From Planctomycetota bacterium (lineage in GTDB: Bacteria > Planctomycetota > UBA1135 > GCA-002686595), in the NCBI GenBank assembly GCA_029250885.1, contig JAQXEK010000001.1:244190-308189 (forward strand): 64,000 bases of DNA. The letters are read 5' to 3'. The position numbers and the translations under genes were made by a program. This document shows, piece after piece, positions 9,293-17,199 of this stretch (position 1 is the first letter of the stretch; each line of letters begins with the position of its first letter). The notes beneath the pieces were generated by a model. It saw only the letters and a program-made list of their open reading frames with translations, had not been told where the DNA came from and did not search any database.

Positions 9293-11107
9293 ATGGCTGA
9301 ACTCGGCTTCCACGCAGTTTCCTTTTCGTACGGTGCCAAGCCGCTGCTCGCTGATGTCGACCTTCAGATTGAAGCCGGTGAGCGCATTGGCCTGATTGGT
9401 CGAAACGGCACCGGAAAGTCGACGCTACTCAAGCTCCTCCTAGGGCAAATCGAGGCGGAGAAGGGGAGCATCTCGAGGCGCAATGGGCTGCGGGTTGCCG
9501 GCTTGGAGCAGGAGGTGCCCGGTGCCATCGAATGCACGGTTGAGCAGCTGCTCAAGGATTCCTTACCCGATGATCTTGTTGCGGATGAGTGGCAGGCAGA
9601 GCGCTCGATAGCAAAAGTTGTCTCTGAACTTAGTGTAGACCCGTCGGCCGCCTTCGCAGACCTGTCTGCAGGGAGCAAGCGACGCGCTCTCTTGGCCCGG
9701 GCCCTGATCTCGGATCCCGACCTACTAATTCTCGATGAGCCCACTAACCACCTCGACCTCGAGTCAATATGCGGTCTCGAGGAGCTGCTGCTGAGACGCA
9801 GGGGCGCTCTGCTGTTCGTGACCCACGACCGCAAGCTGATGCGCAAGCTCTCTACGCGCATCATTGACTTGGACCGGGGGAGCTTGGAGAGCTACCAGTG
9901 CAACTTTGAGACCTACCTTGAGCGCAAGGCGGAGGTCCTCCAGGCCCAAGAGAGACAGGCGGTTCAGTTTGACAAAAAGCTTGCCCAGGAAGAGGCCTGG
10001 TTGCGGCGAGGAGTGAAGGCAAGGCGCACCCGGAACATGGGGCGGGTGCGGGCCCTGATCGATCTGCGCAAGCAGCGTTCCGAGAGGCGCGAAGTTGGTG
10101 GCAAGACTAAGGCGATGGTCCAAGATGCTGTTCGCACGGGGCGCAACGTGATTCGAGCCACCGGTCTTGCCCATGACTTTGGCAAGGGGCCGCTGTTTGA
10201 AGGTCTGGATCTGGATATTCAGCGCGGCGAGCGCATCGGGCTGATGGGGGCTAACGGCAGCGGCAAGACAACTCTTCTACGTATCTTGCTGGGCGAGCTT
10301 GCGCCCGGTCAGGGCACGGTTGCATTCGGTACCAACTTAGAGATCGCACGCTTTGATCAGCTGCACGGCGAGCTCGATGAAGACCTGACCCTGGCCCAAA
10401 ACATCTGCGGCGACGGTGATTCCGTCATGGTTAACGGTCACCAGCGCCACATCAACGGTTACCTGCAGGACTTCCTGTTCGACAACGAGCAGATCCGTGG
10501 CCCTATCTGGAACCTCTCGGGTGGTGAGCGCAATCGACTTGCGCTGGCCAAGGTCCTGTCCAGGCCATCAAATGTTCTGGTCCTGGACGAGCCGACTAAC
10601 GACTTAGACCTGGAGACCCTAGAGGTGCTGGAGTCCCTGCTCGCAGAGTATGCGGGTACGCTTATTATCGTGAGCCACGACCGCGAGTTCTTGAACAATA
10701 CGGTCACCTCGATGGTCTTATTCGAGGGGCAAGATAGCTGCGGTGTCGGAGTCGTACGCGAGTATGTGGGTGGCTACGATGACGCCCTTGCTCAGCAGCA
10801 GAATCTTGTGGGTAAGGTGACTATTGCCGCCAAGGAAGACGCGCCAAAGGGCGCTAGGGTCCGTCTCAACCAGGCCCGCAAGCTGACCTTTAATGAGACC
10901 AAGGAGCTGGGGGGGCTCCCGGCTAAGATCGAGGGCATAGAAGAGCAGATCGGCCAGTTGCAGGGCGCCATGGCAGAGCCTGACTTTTACAAGCAGAGTG
11001 GGGATGTGATTGCCCGGGAGCAAGGCGTGCTGGAGAAGCTAGAGGCCGAACTTGAGCTTGCGATGGAGCGCTGGGAGCTGCTCGAGGGGATTCAGTCCGG
11101 CGACTAA
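9293..11107 (+). CDS. uup: ABC-F family ATPase, Uup-like
   Basis: A 604-residue soluble protein with two ATPase cassettes and no membrane segment. Walker A motifs are GRNGTGKST (36-44) and GANGSGKTT. Walker B/D-loops are LLILDEPTNHLDLES and VLVLDEPTNDLDLET. The second signature is canonical (LSGGE) and the first is LSAGS. Between them is the arginine-rich ABC-F linker (EEAWLRRGVKARRTRNMGR). The C-terminal 80 residues are a two-stranded coiled coil with the Uup-type pattern (ARKLTFNETKELGGLPAKIE...). ABC-F proteins bind the ribosomal E site and modulate translation, and the Uup tail binds DNA or structured nucleic acid. The length fits Uup (about 635) better than EttA (about 555). It is divergent from the cytochrome gene, with a short shared intergenic region. 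Confidence 0.93.
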   Translation: MAELGFHAVSFSYGAKPLLADVDLQIEAGERIGLIGRNGTGKSTLLKLLLGQIEAEKGSISRRNGLRVAGLEQEVPGAIECTVEQLLKDSLPDDLVADEWQAERSIAKVVSELSVDPSAAFADLSAGSKRRALLARALISDPDLLILDEPTNHLDLESICGLEELLLRRRGALLFVTHDRKLMRKLSTRIIDLDRGSLESYQCNFETYLERKAEVLQAQERQAVQFDKKLAQEEAWLRRGVKARRTRNMGRVRALIDLRKQRSERREVGGKTKAMVQDAVRTGRNVIRATGLAHDFGKGPLFEGLDLDIQRGERIGLMGANGSGKTTLLRILLGELAPGQGTVAFGTNLEIARFDQLHGELDEDLTLAQNICGDGDSVMVNGHQRHINGYLQDFLFDNEQIRGPIWNLSGGERNRLALAKVLSRPSNVLVLDEPTNDLDLETLEVLESLLAEYAGTLIIVSHDREFLNNTVTSMVLFEGQDSCGVGVVREYVGGYDDALAQQQNLVGKVTIAAKEDAPKGARVRLNQARKLTFNETKELGGLPAKIEGIEEQIGQLQGAMAEPDFYKQSGDVIAREQGVLEKLEAELELAMERWELLEGIQSGD

Positions 11108-11207
11108 AGCTCGCTAGCTTCGTGCTCGGCTCGTGGCTTTTTATGTACAGGCTAGCCTTTGGGCCGAGAGGGGTTGATGGATCTTTGGGCGGGGATATGG
11201 TCTGGGG

Positions 11208-12596
11208 ATGAAAACATACGATGTGCTTGTGATTGGCGGTGGAACGGCGGGAACGGCAGCGGCCAGTGCAGCGGTTGCGGCCCTTGGAGAGGACGCCAGG
11301 GTTGGGCTCTTTAATAAGGGTGAGCTCGGCGGCCTCTGCATTCTCCGGGGCTGTATGCCGACTAAGACGATGTTACATGCTGGGCACCTTGTTCACGAGG
11401 CAGCAGCACACCACACGCCGGGCATCGGTCACGGCGAACTGAGCATTGACTTCTCTGCGGTCATGGCGAACAAGGACGCCAAGGTGGCTCGGTTTAAGCG
11501 GGCCAAGCTCGGCGGGATTGCCAATGGTGGCTATGAGGTCATTGACGCCTTCGCTCGCTTCGCTGGTCCCGACACGATCGAGGCGGAGGGGGAGCTTTAT
11601 CAGTTTACCCGCGGTGCCGTCTTCTCTCCCGGATCTGAGGTTGCCACGCCGCCGATACCAGGAATTGAAAACGTGACAGTTTGGGATAGCGACGATGTCA
11701 TGAACATTAAAGAGGTCCCCGAGTCGGCCATCGTAATGGGTGGGGGAGCCATTGGTTTGGAGCTGGGACTCTTCCTGGCCCGGATGGGGTGCAAGACGAT
11801 CCAGGCAAACCGTAGTCGTATCTTCTCGAAGCTCGATGCAGAGCTGGCGGACGAAATGGAGGCTGTGCTTCGCAGCGAGCCCAACATGGAGCTTGTTGCG
11901 CCCTTCTCTGCAAAGGAGATTGAGCACAAGGACGGCAAGGTTCACCTTCACCTGGACACGGAGGATGGTCCGCGGACCTTGGTTGCCAAGCACTTTGTGG
12001 CAGCTACGGGGCGCAATGCCCGCCTTGAGAATATGGGTCTAGAAGCGGCGGGCGTTGCGTTCGAAAGGGGCAGGGTCCAGTGTGATGGCTCTATGCGCAC
12101 GACCAACCCGCGTGTCTTTGTGGCGGGGGACGCAACGGGCAAGGACCTGCTCTTGCATATCGCCAACTGGGAGGGCAAGGCTGCTGGCAATGGGGCCGCC
12201 GAGGTTCCCGGTGACCACACCGTTGAGACGCGCTTGCACATGACAGCCATCTTTACGGATCCACCCTTAGCTACGATCGGGATCACCGAAGCCGAGGGCC
12301 TTGCCGCTGGTATCCCCTTAGTCACGGCATCGGCAAAGCTCGCTGAGACGGGGCGAGCGATCACGATGGATGTACAGCACGGGCTCTGGAAGATGGTCGC
12401 CCATCGGGAGACCGGCGAACTGCTTGGCTGCCAGATCCTAGGGCCGCGGGCCGACGACATCATCCACATCATCTCAACAGCAATGTTCTACCGCGGGACG
12501 GCGGCGGACCTTCTAAAGATGCCTTGGTACCACCCGACGATCTCAGAAGTGGGCTTGAGCTTGGCTAGGCAGCTCGCAGCGCAGGTCGGTAAGTAG
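11208..12596 (+). CDS. FAD-dependent pyridine nucleotide-disulphide oxidoreductase (lipoamide dehydrogenase/mercuric reductase-like)
   Basis: A 462-residue flavoenzyme of the class I disulphide oxidoreductase family. The FAD-binding glycine motif is at residues 9-15 (IGGGTAG), and the redox-active pair is Cys44/Cys49 in the sequence CILRGCMPTK. An NAD(P)-binding motif follows (VMGGGAIGLELG), then the FAD motif VAGDATG, and the C-terminal catalytic His-Glu in HPTISE. The disulphide segment differs from true lipoamide dehydrogenase (GGTCLNVGCIPSK), and the N-terminal metal-binding domain of MerA is absent. No 2-oxoacid dehydrogenase genes are nearby, so the substrate is open. The gene lies alone on the plus strand with a 107-base leader after uup. 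It ends 108 bases before the TetR regulator. Confidence 0.88.
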   Translation: MKTYDVLVIGGGTAGTAAASAAVAALGEDARVGLFNKGELGGLCILRGCMPTKTMLHAGHLVHEAAAHHTPGIGHGELSIDFSAVMANKDAKVARFKRAKLGGIANGGYEVIDAFARFAGPDTIEAEGELYQFTRGAVFSPGSEVATPPIPGIENVTVWDSDDVMNIKEVPESAIVMGGGAIGLELGLFLARMGCKTIQANRSRIFSKLDAELADEMEAVLRSEPNMELVAPFSAKEIEHKDGKVHLHLDTEDGPRTLVAKHFVAATGRNARLENMGLEAAGVAFERGRVQCDGSMRTTNPRVFVAGDATGKDLLLHIANWEGKAAGNGAAEVPGDHTVETRLHMTAIFTDPPLATIGITEAEGLAAGIPLVTASAKLAETGRAITMDVQHGLWKMVAHRETGELLGCQILGPRADDIIHIISTAMFYRGTAADLLKMPWYHPTISEVGLSLARQLAAQVGK

Positions 12597-12654
12597 CCCA
12601 CGCCGATAGTTGCCCTCGAGTTTTTGGGATTTACTTAGGAATCTCCCTTGTTCT

Positions 12655-12694
12655 GGACAGGTTCGTAAGTGAACAATCACTTACGAAGCTGTCC
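12655..12694. promoter_or_regulatory. Large palindromic operator upstream of the TetR-ric unit
   Basis: The core is a perfect inverted repeat of 11 bases, TTCGTAAGTGA (12662-12672), four spacer bases ACAA, then TCACTTACGAA (12677-12687). One mismatched base further out on each side, it continues as GGACAG (12655-12660) and CTGTCC (12689-12694). The site lies 10-49 bases before the ATG of the TetR-family gene. TetR repressors bind palindromes of this size as dimers and commonly autoregulate. A weak -35-like TTGTTC at 12649 and -10-like AACAAT at 12673 would place the operator over the promoter, but that promoter reading is tentative. Confidence 0.8.
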
Positions 12695-12703
12695 GGGGGT
12701 ATT

Positions 12704-13294
12704 ATGAAAGACAAGACTAGAAGCCGCAAGGCAAGCCCTGAGAGGCGCCAAGAGATCGCCATCGCTGTGTTAGATCTCATCGGAGCTAAGGGTGCGAAGT
12801 CGCTGACCTCTGCTCAGATCTCAAACCATCTTGGCCTAAGCGCAGGTGCCATCTTTAGGCACTTCGCAAGTCTAGATGAAATCCTCGAGGCAGCTGTCGA
12901 CCTAGCCATCGAGCTGGTAGAGCAGTCCTTCCCCGATAAGTCTGCGGAGCCCAAGCAGCGACTTCTGCAGCTTGGTCTTAACCGAGTCGCTGTGGTCCGC
13001 GCCCATCCAGGGATCTCCTGGCTATTGCTTTCTGATCAGGGCCTGCTCGGTGTTCCTGAGCCTGCTGCAAAGCGCATCCGGGCTCTGGTGAAGCGCTCCA
13101 GATCTTTTGTGGCGACGGCACTCCAGCAAGCTGATCGGGCAAGGGATCTTAGACCCAACGCCGCCCCCGAGGTCTCCGCGGTTCTCTTTATGGGGGCTAT
13201 CCATGCGCTCATCCGTACAGGCAGGCGCACCCGGGCACCAAAGCCCGACGTTGTGCTTAGCACTCTCTTGGACATGATCTTTGTGCGCCCTTAG
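12704..13294 (+). CDS. TetR/AcrR family transcriptional regulator
   Basis: A 196-residue regulator. The N-terminal helix-turn-helix is clear (residues about 14-62, LTSAQISNHLGLSAGAIFRHF followed by LDEILEAAVDLAIE). The C-terminal ligand-binding domain is helical and ends with the FMGAIHALIRTGRR region common in YcdC-like TetR proteins. A G-rich Shine-Dalgarno-like tract (GGGGGT) lies three bases before the ATG. The large palindrome at 12655-12694 directly upstream is its likely operator. The next gene, ric, starts 30 bases after its stop, so the regulator probably represses both itself and ric. The inducing ligand is unknown. Given ric, nitrosative or oxidative stress or an iron-related signal is a reasonable guess. 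Confidence 0.92.
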   Translation: MKDKTRSRKASPERRQEIAIAVLDLIGAKGAKSLTSAQISNHLGLSAGAIFRHFASLDEILEAAVDLAIELVEQSFPDKSAEPKQRLLQLGLNRVAVVRAHPGISWLLLSDQGLLGVPEPAAKRIRALVKRSRSFVATALQQADRARDLRPNAAPEVSAVLFMGAIHALIRTGRRTRAPKPDVVLSTLLDMIFVRP

Positions 13295-13324
13295 GGCGCT
13301 GAAAACTACTGCTCACATCAACAA

Positions 13325-13996
13325 ATGACGAACCTAGCCACCACAACTGTCGCTGAGATAGCCACCCAGCATCCGCTTTCCACCCGGGTCTTCGCACGGC
13401 ACTCCGTGGACTTCTGCTGCGGCGGGCACGAACCCTTGGCTGAAACCTGTCGAGCCAAGGGGCTTGACTTAGATCGAGTCATTCAAGAGATCGAGGCTGA
13501 GATCAACAGCTCCCAGGGCGACCAGGCACGCTGGGACCTCGTCCCCATCACCGAGCTGATAGAGCACATTGTCGACACCTACCACAGCCCCTTATTAGAG
13601 GAGCTCGCTGGGATTGAGACGATGGCTCGCAAGGTGCACCGCGTGCATGGGGACAAGGACCAGGTCATGTTCGACGGGATCCTAAAGACATTTTTGGCGG
13701 TCCGCGCGGATATCGAACCTCACTTGAAAACCGAGGAGGAGACCTTGTTCCCCATGATCCTAGAGGGAAAGACCCCCGACGAAGTCTTGGATTCCATCGA
13801 GGACGATCACAAAAAGTTGGGCCAGCTGCTGGCGACCATGCGGTCCCTTACGAAGGACTTTTTTGTGCCCGCGGAAGCCTGCAACACTTGGCGTGCACTT
13901 CTCGTTGGCTTGAAGACCTTGGAAGCTGATTTACACCGGCACATTCATCTGGAAAACCACATCTTGCACCCCCGTGCGAGGCAGCCCTGCGCCTAG
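13325..13996 (+). CDS. ric: Iron-sulphur cluster repair di-iron protein, RIC (YtfE/ScdA) family
   Basis: A 223-residue protein of the usual length. Residues 1-60 form the ScdA_N (DUF542) domain with the diagnostic adjacent cysteines Cys31-Cys32 (VDFCCGG). Residues about 75-220 form a hemerythrin-like bundle with metal-ligand histidines and glutamates (IEHIVDTYH, PHLKTEEETLFPMI, IEDDHKKLG, HIHLENHILHP). RIC proteins restore Fe-S clusters damaged by nitric oxide or peroxide. It follows the TetR gene by 30 bases with no terminator between. Elsewhere ric genes are usually controlled by NsrR, NorR, FNR or SrrAB-type systems, so TetR control would be atypical. A possible terminator hairpin lies downstream at 14047-14077. 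Confidence 0.93.
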   Translation: MTNLATTTVAEIATQHPLSTRVFARHSVDFCCGGHEPLAETCRAKGLDLDRVIQEIEAEINSSQGDQARWDLVPITELIEHIVDTYHSPLLEELAGIETMARKVHRVHGDKDQVMFDGILKTFLAVRADIEPHLKTEEETLFPMILEGKTPDEVLDSIEDDHKKLGQLLATMRSLTKDFFVPAEACNTWRALLVGLKTLEADLHRHIHLENHILHPRARQPCA

Positions 13997-14046
13997 CAGG
14001 CTTCGAACACAAGTTTTTCGTCGATTCTCTAGATTCGGCAGCCTGA

Positions 14047-14077
14047 TAGCCTCGCATATTGAAAAGATGCGCGGCTA
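14047..14077 (+). terminator. Stem-loop after ric
   Basis: TAGCC-T-CGCAT (14047-14057), a nine-base loop, then ATGCG-C-GGCTA (14067-14077) form an 11-pair stem with one mismatch between the ric stop and the next gene. There is no U-run, so it is at best a factor-assisted terminator or a 3'-end stabiliser. Confidence 0.4.
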
Positions 14078-14137
14078 CTCTGCGTAGGTGGCATAAGCCC
14101 AAATAGGCCACAAGTTCCCCCAGCTGCTCCCTCTCCC

Positions 14138-17077
14138 ATGAAACCCACTTCGATCCTTGTCGGACTCATTGCCATTGTTGGCATTGCGGTCGCCGCTATA
14201 TTCCTCACGACGCCAGCTGCCCCTCCCGGTGCCGGAGAAACGAGGTTGAGCGCCAATTCGGAAGAGGCCCCGCTTGGGTTGACCAAGGCCCGTGTGGACA
14301 CGCTCGCGACCCCGGAGACCGAAGAGGTTGACACAGCGGACCGCAACGTAGTCGTTGACGAGGCCACCTTGCTGGCGAAGCAGGCCGAAGCCAAGGAGGC
14401 AGAGCGCCTCGAGGAGATGGCCAAGGGCCCCTTTATGGTCGGACGCGTGGTCGACGAACGAGGCTTCCCCGTTCCAAACGCGCAGATCAACTTCTCAGGG
14501 GATGGCCGCTCGGGGAGCTTGCTTGCCCTTGGTGTTCCGGTTTTTGCCTCCGAGGCGAAGACTGACGTGAACGGCGGCTACAAGGCGAGCCGTAGGGGCC
14601 TTCGAGGGGAGGAGGTTACGGCAAAGGTGTATGCCCGGGGATTCCAGGTCTTTCGAGATGACCTACGGTCTGAGCGGCGCGGAGAAGACTACGCCATGCC
14701 TGCGATAACCATGCAGCGCGGTATTGTCCTAGCCGGCGTTGTGCGCGACGCCCTGGGCAACCCCGTTGAAGGTGCGCTGGTTCGTCGGACGGACCCCGGG
14801 GAAGAGGGGATGTATGATGGCATGATGGGTATGGCGGCCGTTTTTCGTGGAATGGGCAGCACCTCTGCAACCACGGACAAGGAAGGACGCTTTGAGCTGG
14901 GCAACGAGCCTCCGGGTGAGTACGTCGTGGTTGCCCTGCACGATGCCTATGAGAAGGCTAGGTTTGAAGGCATCGCTTCGAGAGTGGGCATGGAAGACCT
15001 CGACCTGCAACTTGAGTTTCCACCGTCGGCCGCCATTTCGGGTGTGATACGCAACTTCCCCAAGGGGAAGCGCTATGTAAAGGTGAAGGCCATTCCTGTT
15101 CAGGAAGCCGACACCGAAGATGTGGCGGGTATCAGCATCATGATGCAAGCTTTTACAGGGTCCGGCTATTCCGCCGACGTGGCCGAGGATGGTTCGTTTC
15201 TTATCCAAGGCATCCCGGCCGATCGAGAGTTCGACATCTCTGCTTCCTTGAATGAGGGCATTATGCAAGAGCTCACGTGCTCGAACGAGGTGCGGGCGAA
15301 GGCAGGCACCCAGGGAGTCGAGCTCGAATACGACAGTGGCGCGGGCCTCACGTTCCGTATTATTGATGCTGAGACCAATGAACCCATTATGGGCTGTACA
15401 GTCCGCTACCGCTGGACCAATGAGAGGCGTGGGATGGGTAGTTTTGGATCTAAGAAGCGAGAGTTCGCTGGCAGTCGAGTCGAGATTGACGAGCTGCGAC
15501 CCAAAGAAGAGTCGGGCAAACTCGTGTTCACGGTGACGGCCAATGGCTACAAGGACCAGACCGAGACCGACATCACCATCCGCGCGGATGAACAGACGGA
15601 CCTGGGCCTTGTCAGCCTCCAGAAGGCTCCGATTCTTCGAGTTCGAGTTGTGGAGGCGGGTTCGGGTGACCCACTCAGCCGAGCACGGGTCGGCTTGACC
15701 GCCATCGAGCCTGGCGAAGCCGCCGAGTCCGGGACCAGTCTTGATTCTAGAGCCCAGGACGCGCTTACCTCACAAAGCTCATCGGAAAGGACGGGCCGTG
15801 ACGGCTGGGTTGAGATTTCGGCCGTGAGTACCCCGACTGGCAAATTGACCATTCGGCGCTCGGGTTTCGCAATCCTGGTTGTGGATGATGTCGTCATGCC
15901 GACGTCCGGCTGGCGCGAAGAGATTGTCACGCTCTCGAAGGGTGGCGAAATCGAAGTGACCGTGCTCGACTCCCTTGGCAATCCTGTGAGCCAAGCCCCG
16001 GTTCGCTACAAGGCGGATGGCGGTCAGAGCAGTAGTGATGGCACAACCAGTAAAAAGGGACGCGTCACATTCCGCGACGTTGCCCCTGGAGACTACACGA
16101 TCAAGGCCGCGCGCCCCGGTGATAGCGGTGCCTTCTGGGGGGACAGCCCCGAAGATAAGGCAACTTGGACTCCGCTTAAGGTGGTCTCCGGTGTGGATCA
16201 AGAGATCACGCTTCGAGTGCCCCAGGACACCGTATTGACCGGCGTTGTGATAGTGGATAGCCAACCGATGGCAGGGGTGATGGTGAGCTACCTGTCGGAC
16301 CCTGAAAGCTCGCCTTCTTCCAATGGCAACCGTCAGTTCCGCCGTAACCGCGGCTTTGGTGACAGCGACACTTCCGACACGACGGATGCGAACGGCAAGT
16401 TCGTCTTGAAGGGACTTGATCCCGGTGACCGCGCCTTGAGCGTCCAGCCATCGGAGTCCGTCCCCGCTCAAAAGGTACTCGTGAACCTTTCGGAAGGTGA
16501 GAACCGGGGGAGCTACTCCCTGAAGGTTGGAGTCCTGGAAGGTACGGTGGTTGACGCCGGTGGGAGCCCCGTCCAAGGCGCACTGGTCAAGGCCTACGAC
16601 GAAGGTAGCAGTAACCTTGAAAGCGAGCGTTTCATGCGCGCTATGTTTGGCGATAGTGGCGGAATGCGCACAGGCGCGGATGGGAGCTACACCCTGATCG
16701 GAGTCCCGACGGATGTCCCGTTAGTGGTGAAGGGCTCAAGCAAGGGCCACACGGATTCCCTGTCTGAGTCTGTGACTGTAAGCGCTGGCCAGAAGAAGTC
16801 GGGTCTAGCCATCCAGCTAGGCATGGGAGCCTCGATCCGCGTCACCTTGACGGGAGAGCCCTCCGCCTTTCAGATGATTCGTGCCGAGCTACTTCAGGCT
16901 GAAGAGGGCGATGATGAGCAGTCAGAGAGGAAGTTCGTCCAAGGATCGGAAGCTCTTCTGAAGGACCTGGTTCCGGGTAAGTGGCGCGTTAGACTTTCCA
17001 CAGCCAGTGGCCAGAAGGAATCGGTGGAGATTGATGTGAGTGCAGGGGAGGAGGGGCAGGTCACCCTGGCTAGGTAG
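14138..17077 (+). CDS. Large exported protein of carboxypeptidase-regulatory-like (Ig-fold) repeats
   Basis: A 979-residue protein with an N-terminal signal-anchor (about 5-28, ILVGLIAIVGIAVAAIFLTT) followed by a Pro/Glu-rich linker. It then has many repeats of the carboxypeptidase D regulatory fold, recognisable by recurring 'G.V.d..G.PV..A.V' openings and 'tdanG.f.l.gl.pG.y.l' closings: FMVGRVVDERGFPVPNAQI, VLAGVVRDALGNPVEGALV, GEIEVTVLDSLGNPVSQAPV, TVLTGVVIVDSQPMAGV and LEGTVVDAGGSPVQGALV. No peptidase domain is present. These beta-sandwich domains are structural or ligand-binding, and arrays of them occur on planctomycete and myxobacterial cell surfaces. It is most likely a membrane-tethered periplasmic or surface protein. 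It has its own 140-base leader and may be co-transcribed with the next gene (122 bases later). Confidence 0.85.
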   Translation: MKPTSILVGLIAIVGIAVAAIFLTTPAAPPGAGETRLSANSEEAPLGLTKARVDTLATPETEEVDTADRNVVVDEATLLAKQAEAKEAERLEEMAKGPFMVGRVVDERGFPVPNAQINFSGDGRSGSLLALGVPVFASEAKTDVNGGYKASRRGLRGEEVTAKVYARGFQVFRDDLRSERRGEDYAMPAITMQRGIVLAGVVRDALGNPVEGALVRRTDPGEEGMYDGMMGMAAVFRGMGSTSATTDKEGRFELGNEPPGEYVVVALHDAYEKARFEGIASRVGMEDLDLQLEFPPSAAISGVIRNFPKGKRYVKVKAIPVQEADTEDVAGISIMMQAFTGSGYSADVAEDGSFLIQGIPADREFDISASLNEGIMQELTCSNEVRAKAGTQGVELEYDSGAGLTFRIIDAETNEPIMGCTVRYRWTNERRGMGSFGSKKREFAGSRVEIDELRPKEESGKLVFTVTANGYKDQTETDITIRADEQTDLGLVSLQKAPILRVRVVEAGSGDPLSRARVGLTAIEPGEAAESGTSLDSRAQDALTSQSSSERTGRDGWVEISAVSTPTGKLTIRRSGFAILVVDDVVMPTSGWREEIVTLSKGGEIEVTVLDSLGNPVSQAPVRYKADGGQSSSDGTTSKKGRVTFRDVAPGDYTIKAARPGDSGAFWGDSPEDKATWTPLKVVSGVDQEITLRVPQDTVLTGVVIVDSQPMAGVMVSYLSDPESSPSSNGNRQFRRNRGFGDSDTSDTTDANGKFVLKGLDPGDRALSVQPSESVPAQKVLVNLSEGENRGSYSLKVGVLEGTVVDAGGSPVQGALVKAYDEGSSNLESERFMRAMFGDSGGMRTGADGSYTLIGVPTDVPLVVKGSSKGHTDSLSESVTVSAGQKKSGLAIQLGMGASIRVTLTGEPSAFQMIRAELLQAEEGDDEQSERKFVQGSEALLKDLVPGKWRVRLSTASGQKESVEIDVSAGEEGQVTLAR

Positions 17078-17199
17078 CTCGCTCCATGGGCGCGCAATCG
17101 GGCCGGCCTTGATTTATGCCCTTCCCTTCTAGGCGTAGTTTGGCTTTGAGTAAGCTGTCTGCTGCTGCCTTCCCGCTTTTCGCCTACTTCTTGCTTCCC

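Noticed and set aside
15779..16576. Minus-strand frame of 265 codons opposite the repeat protein
   Set aside because: Composition is that of antisense to Gly/Ser-rich repeats, with no start signal.
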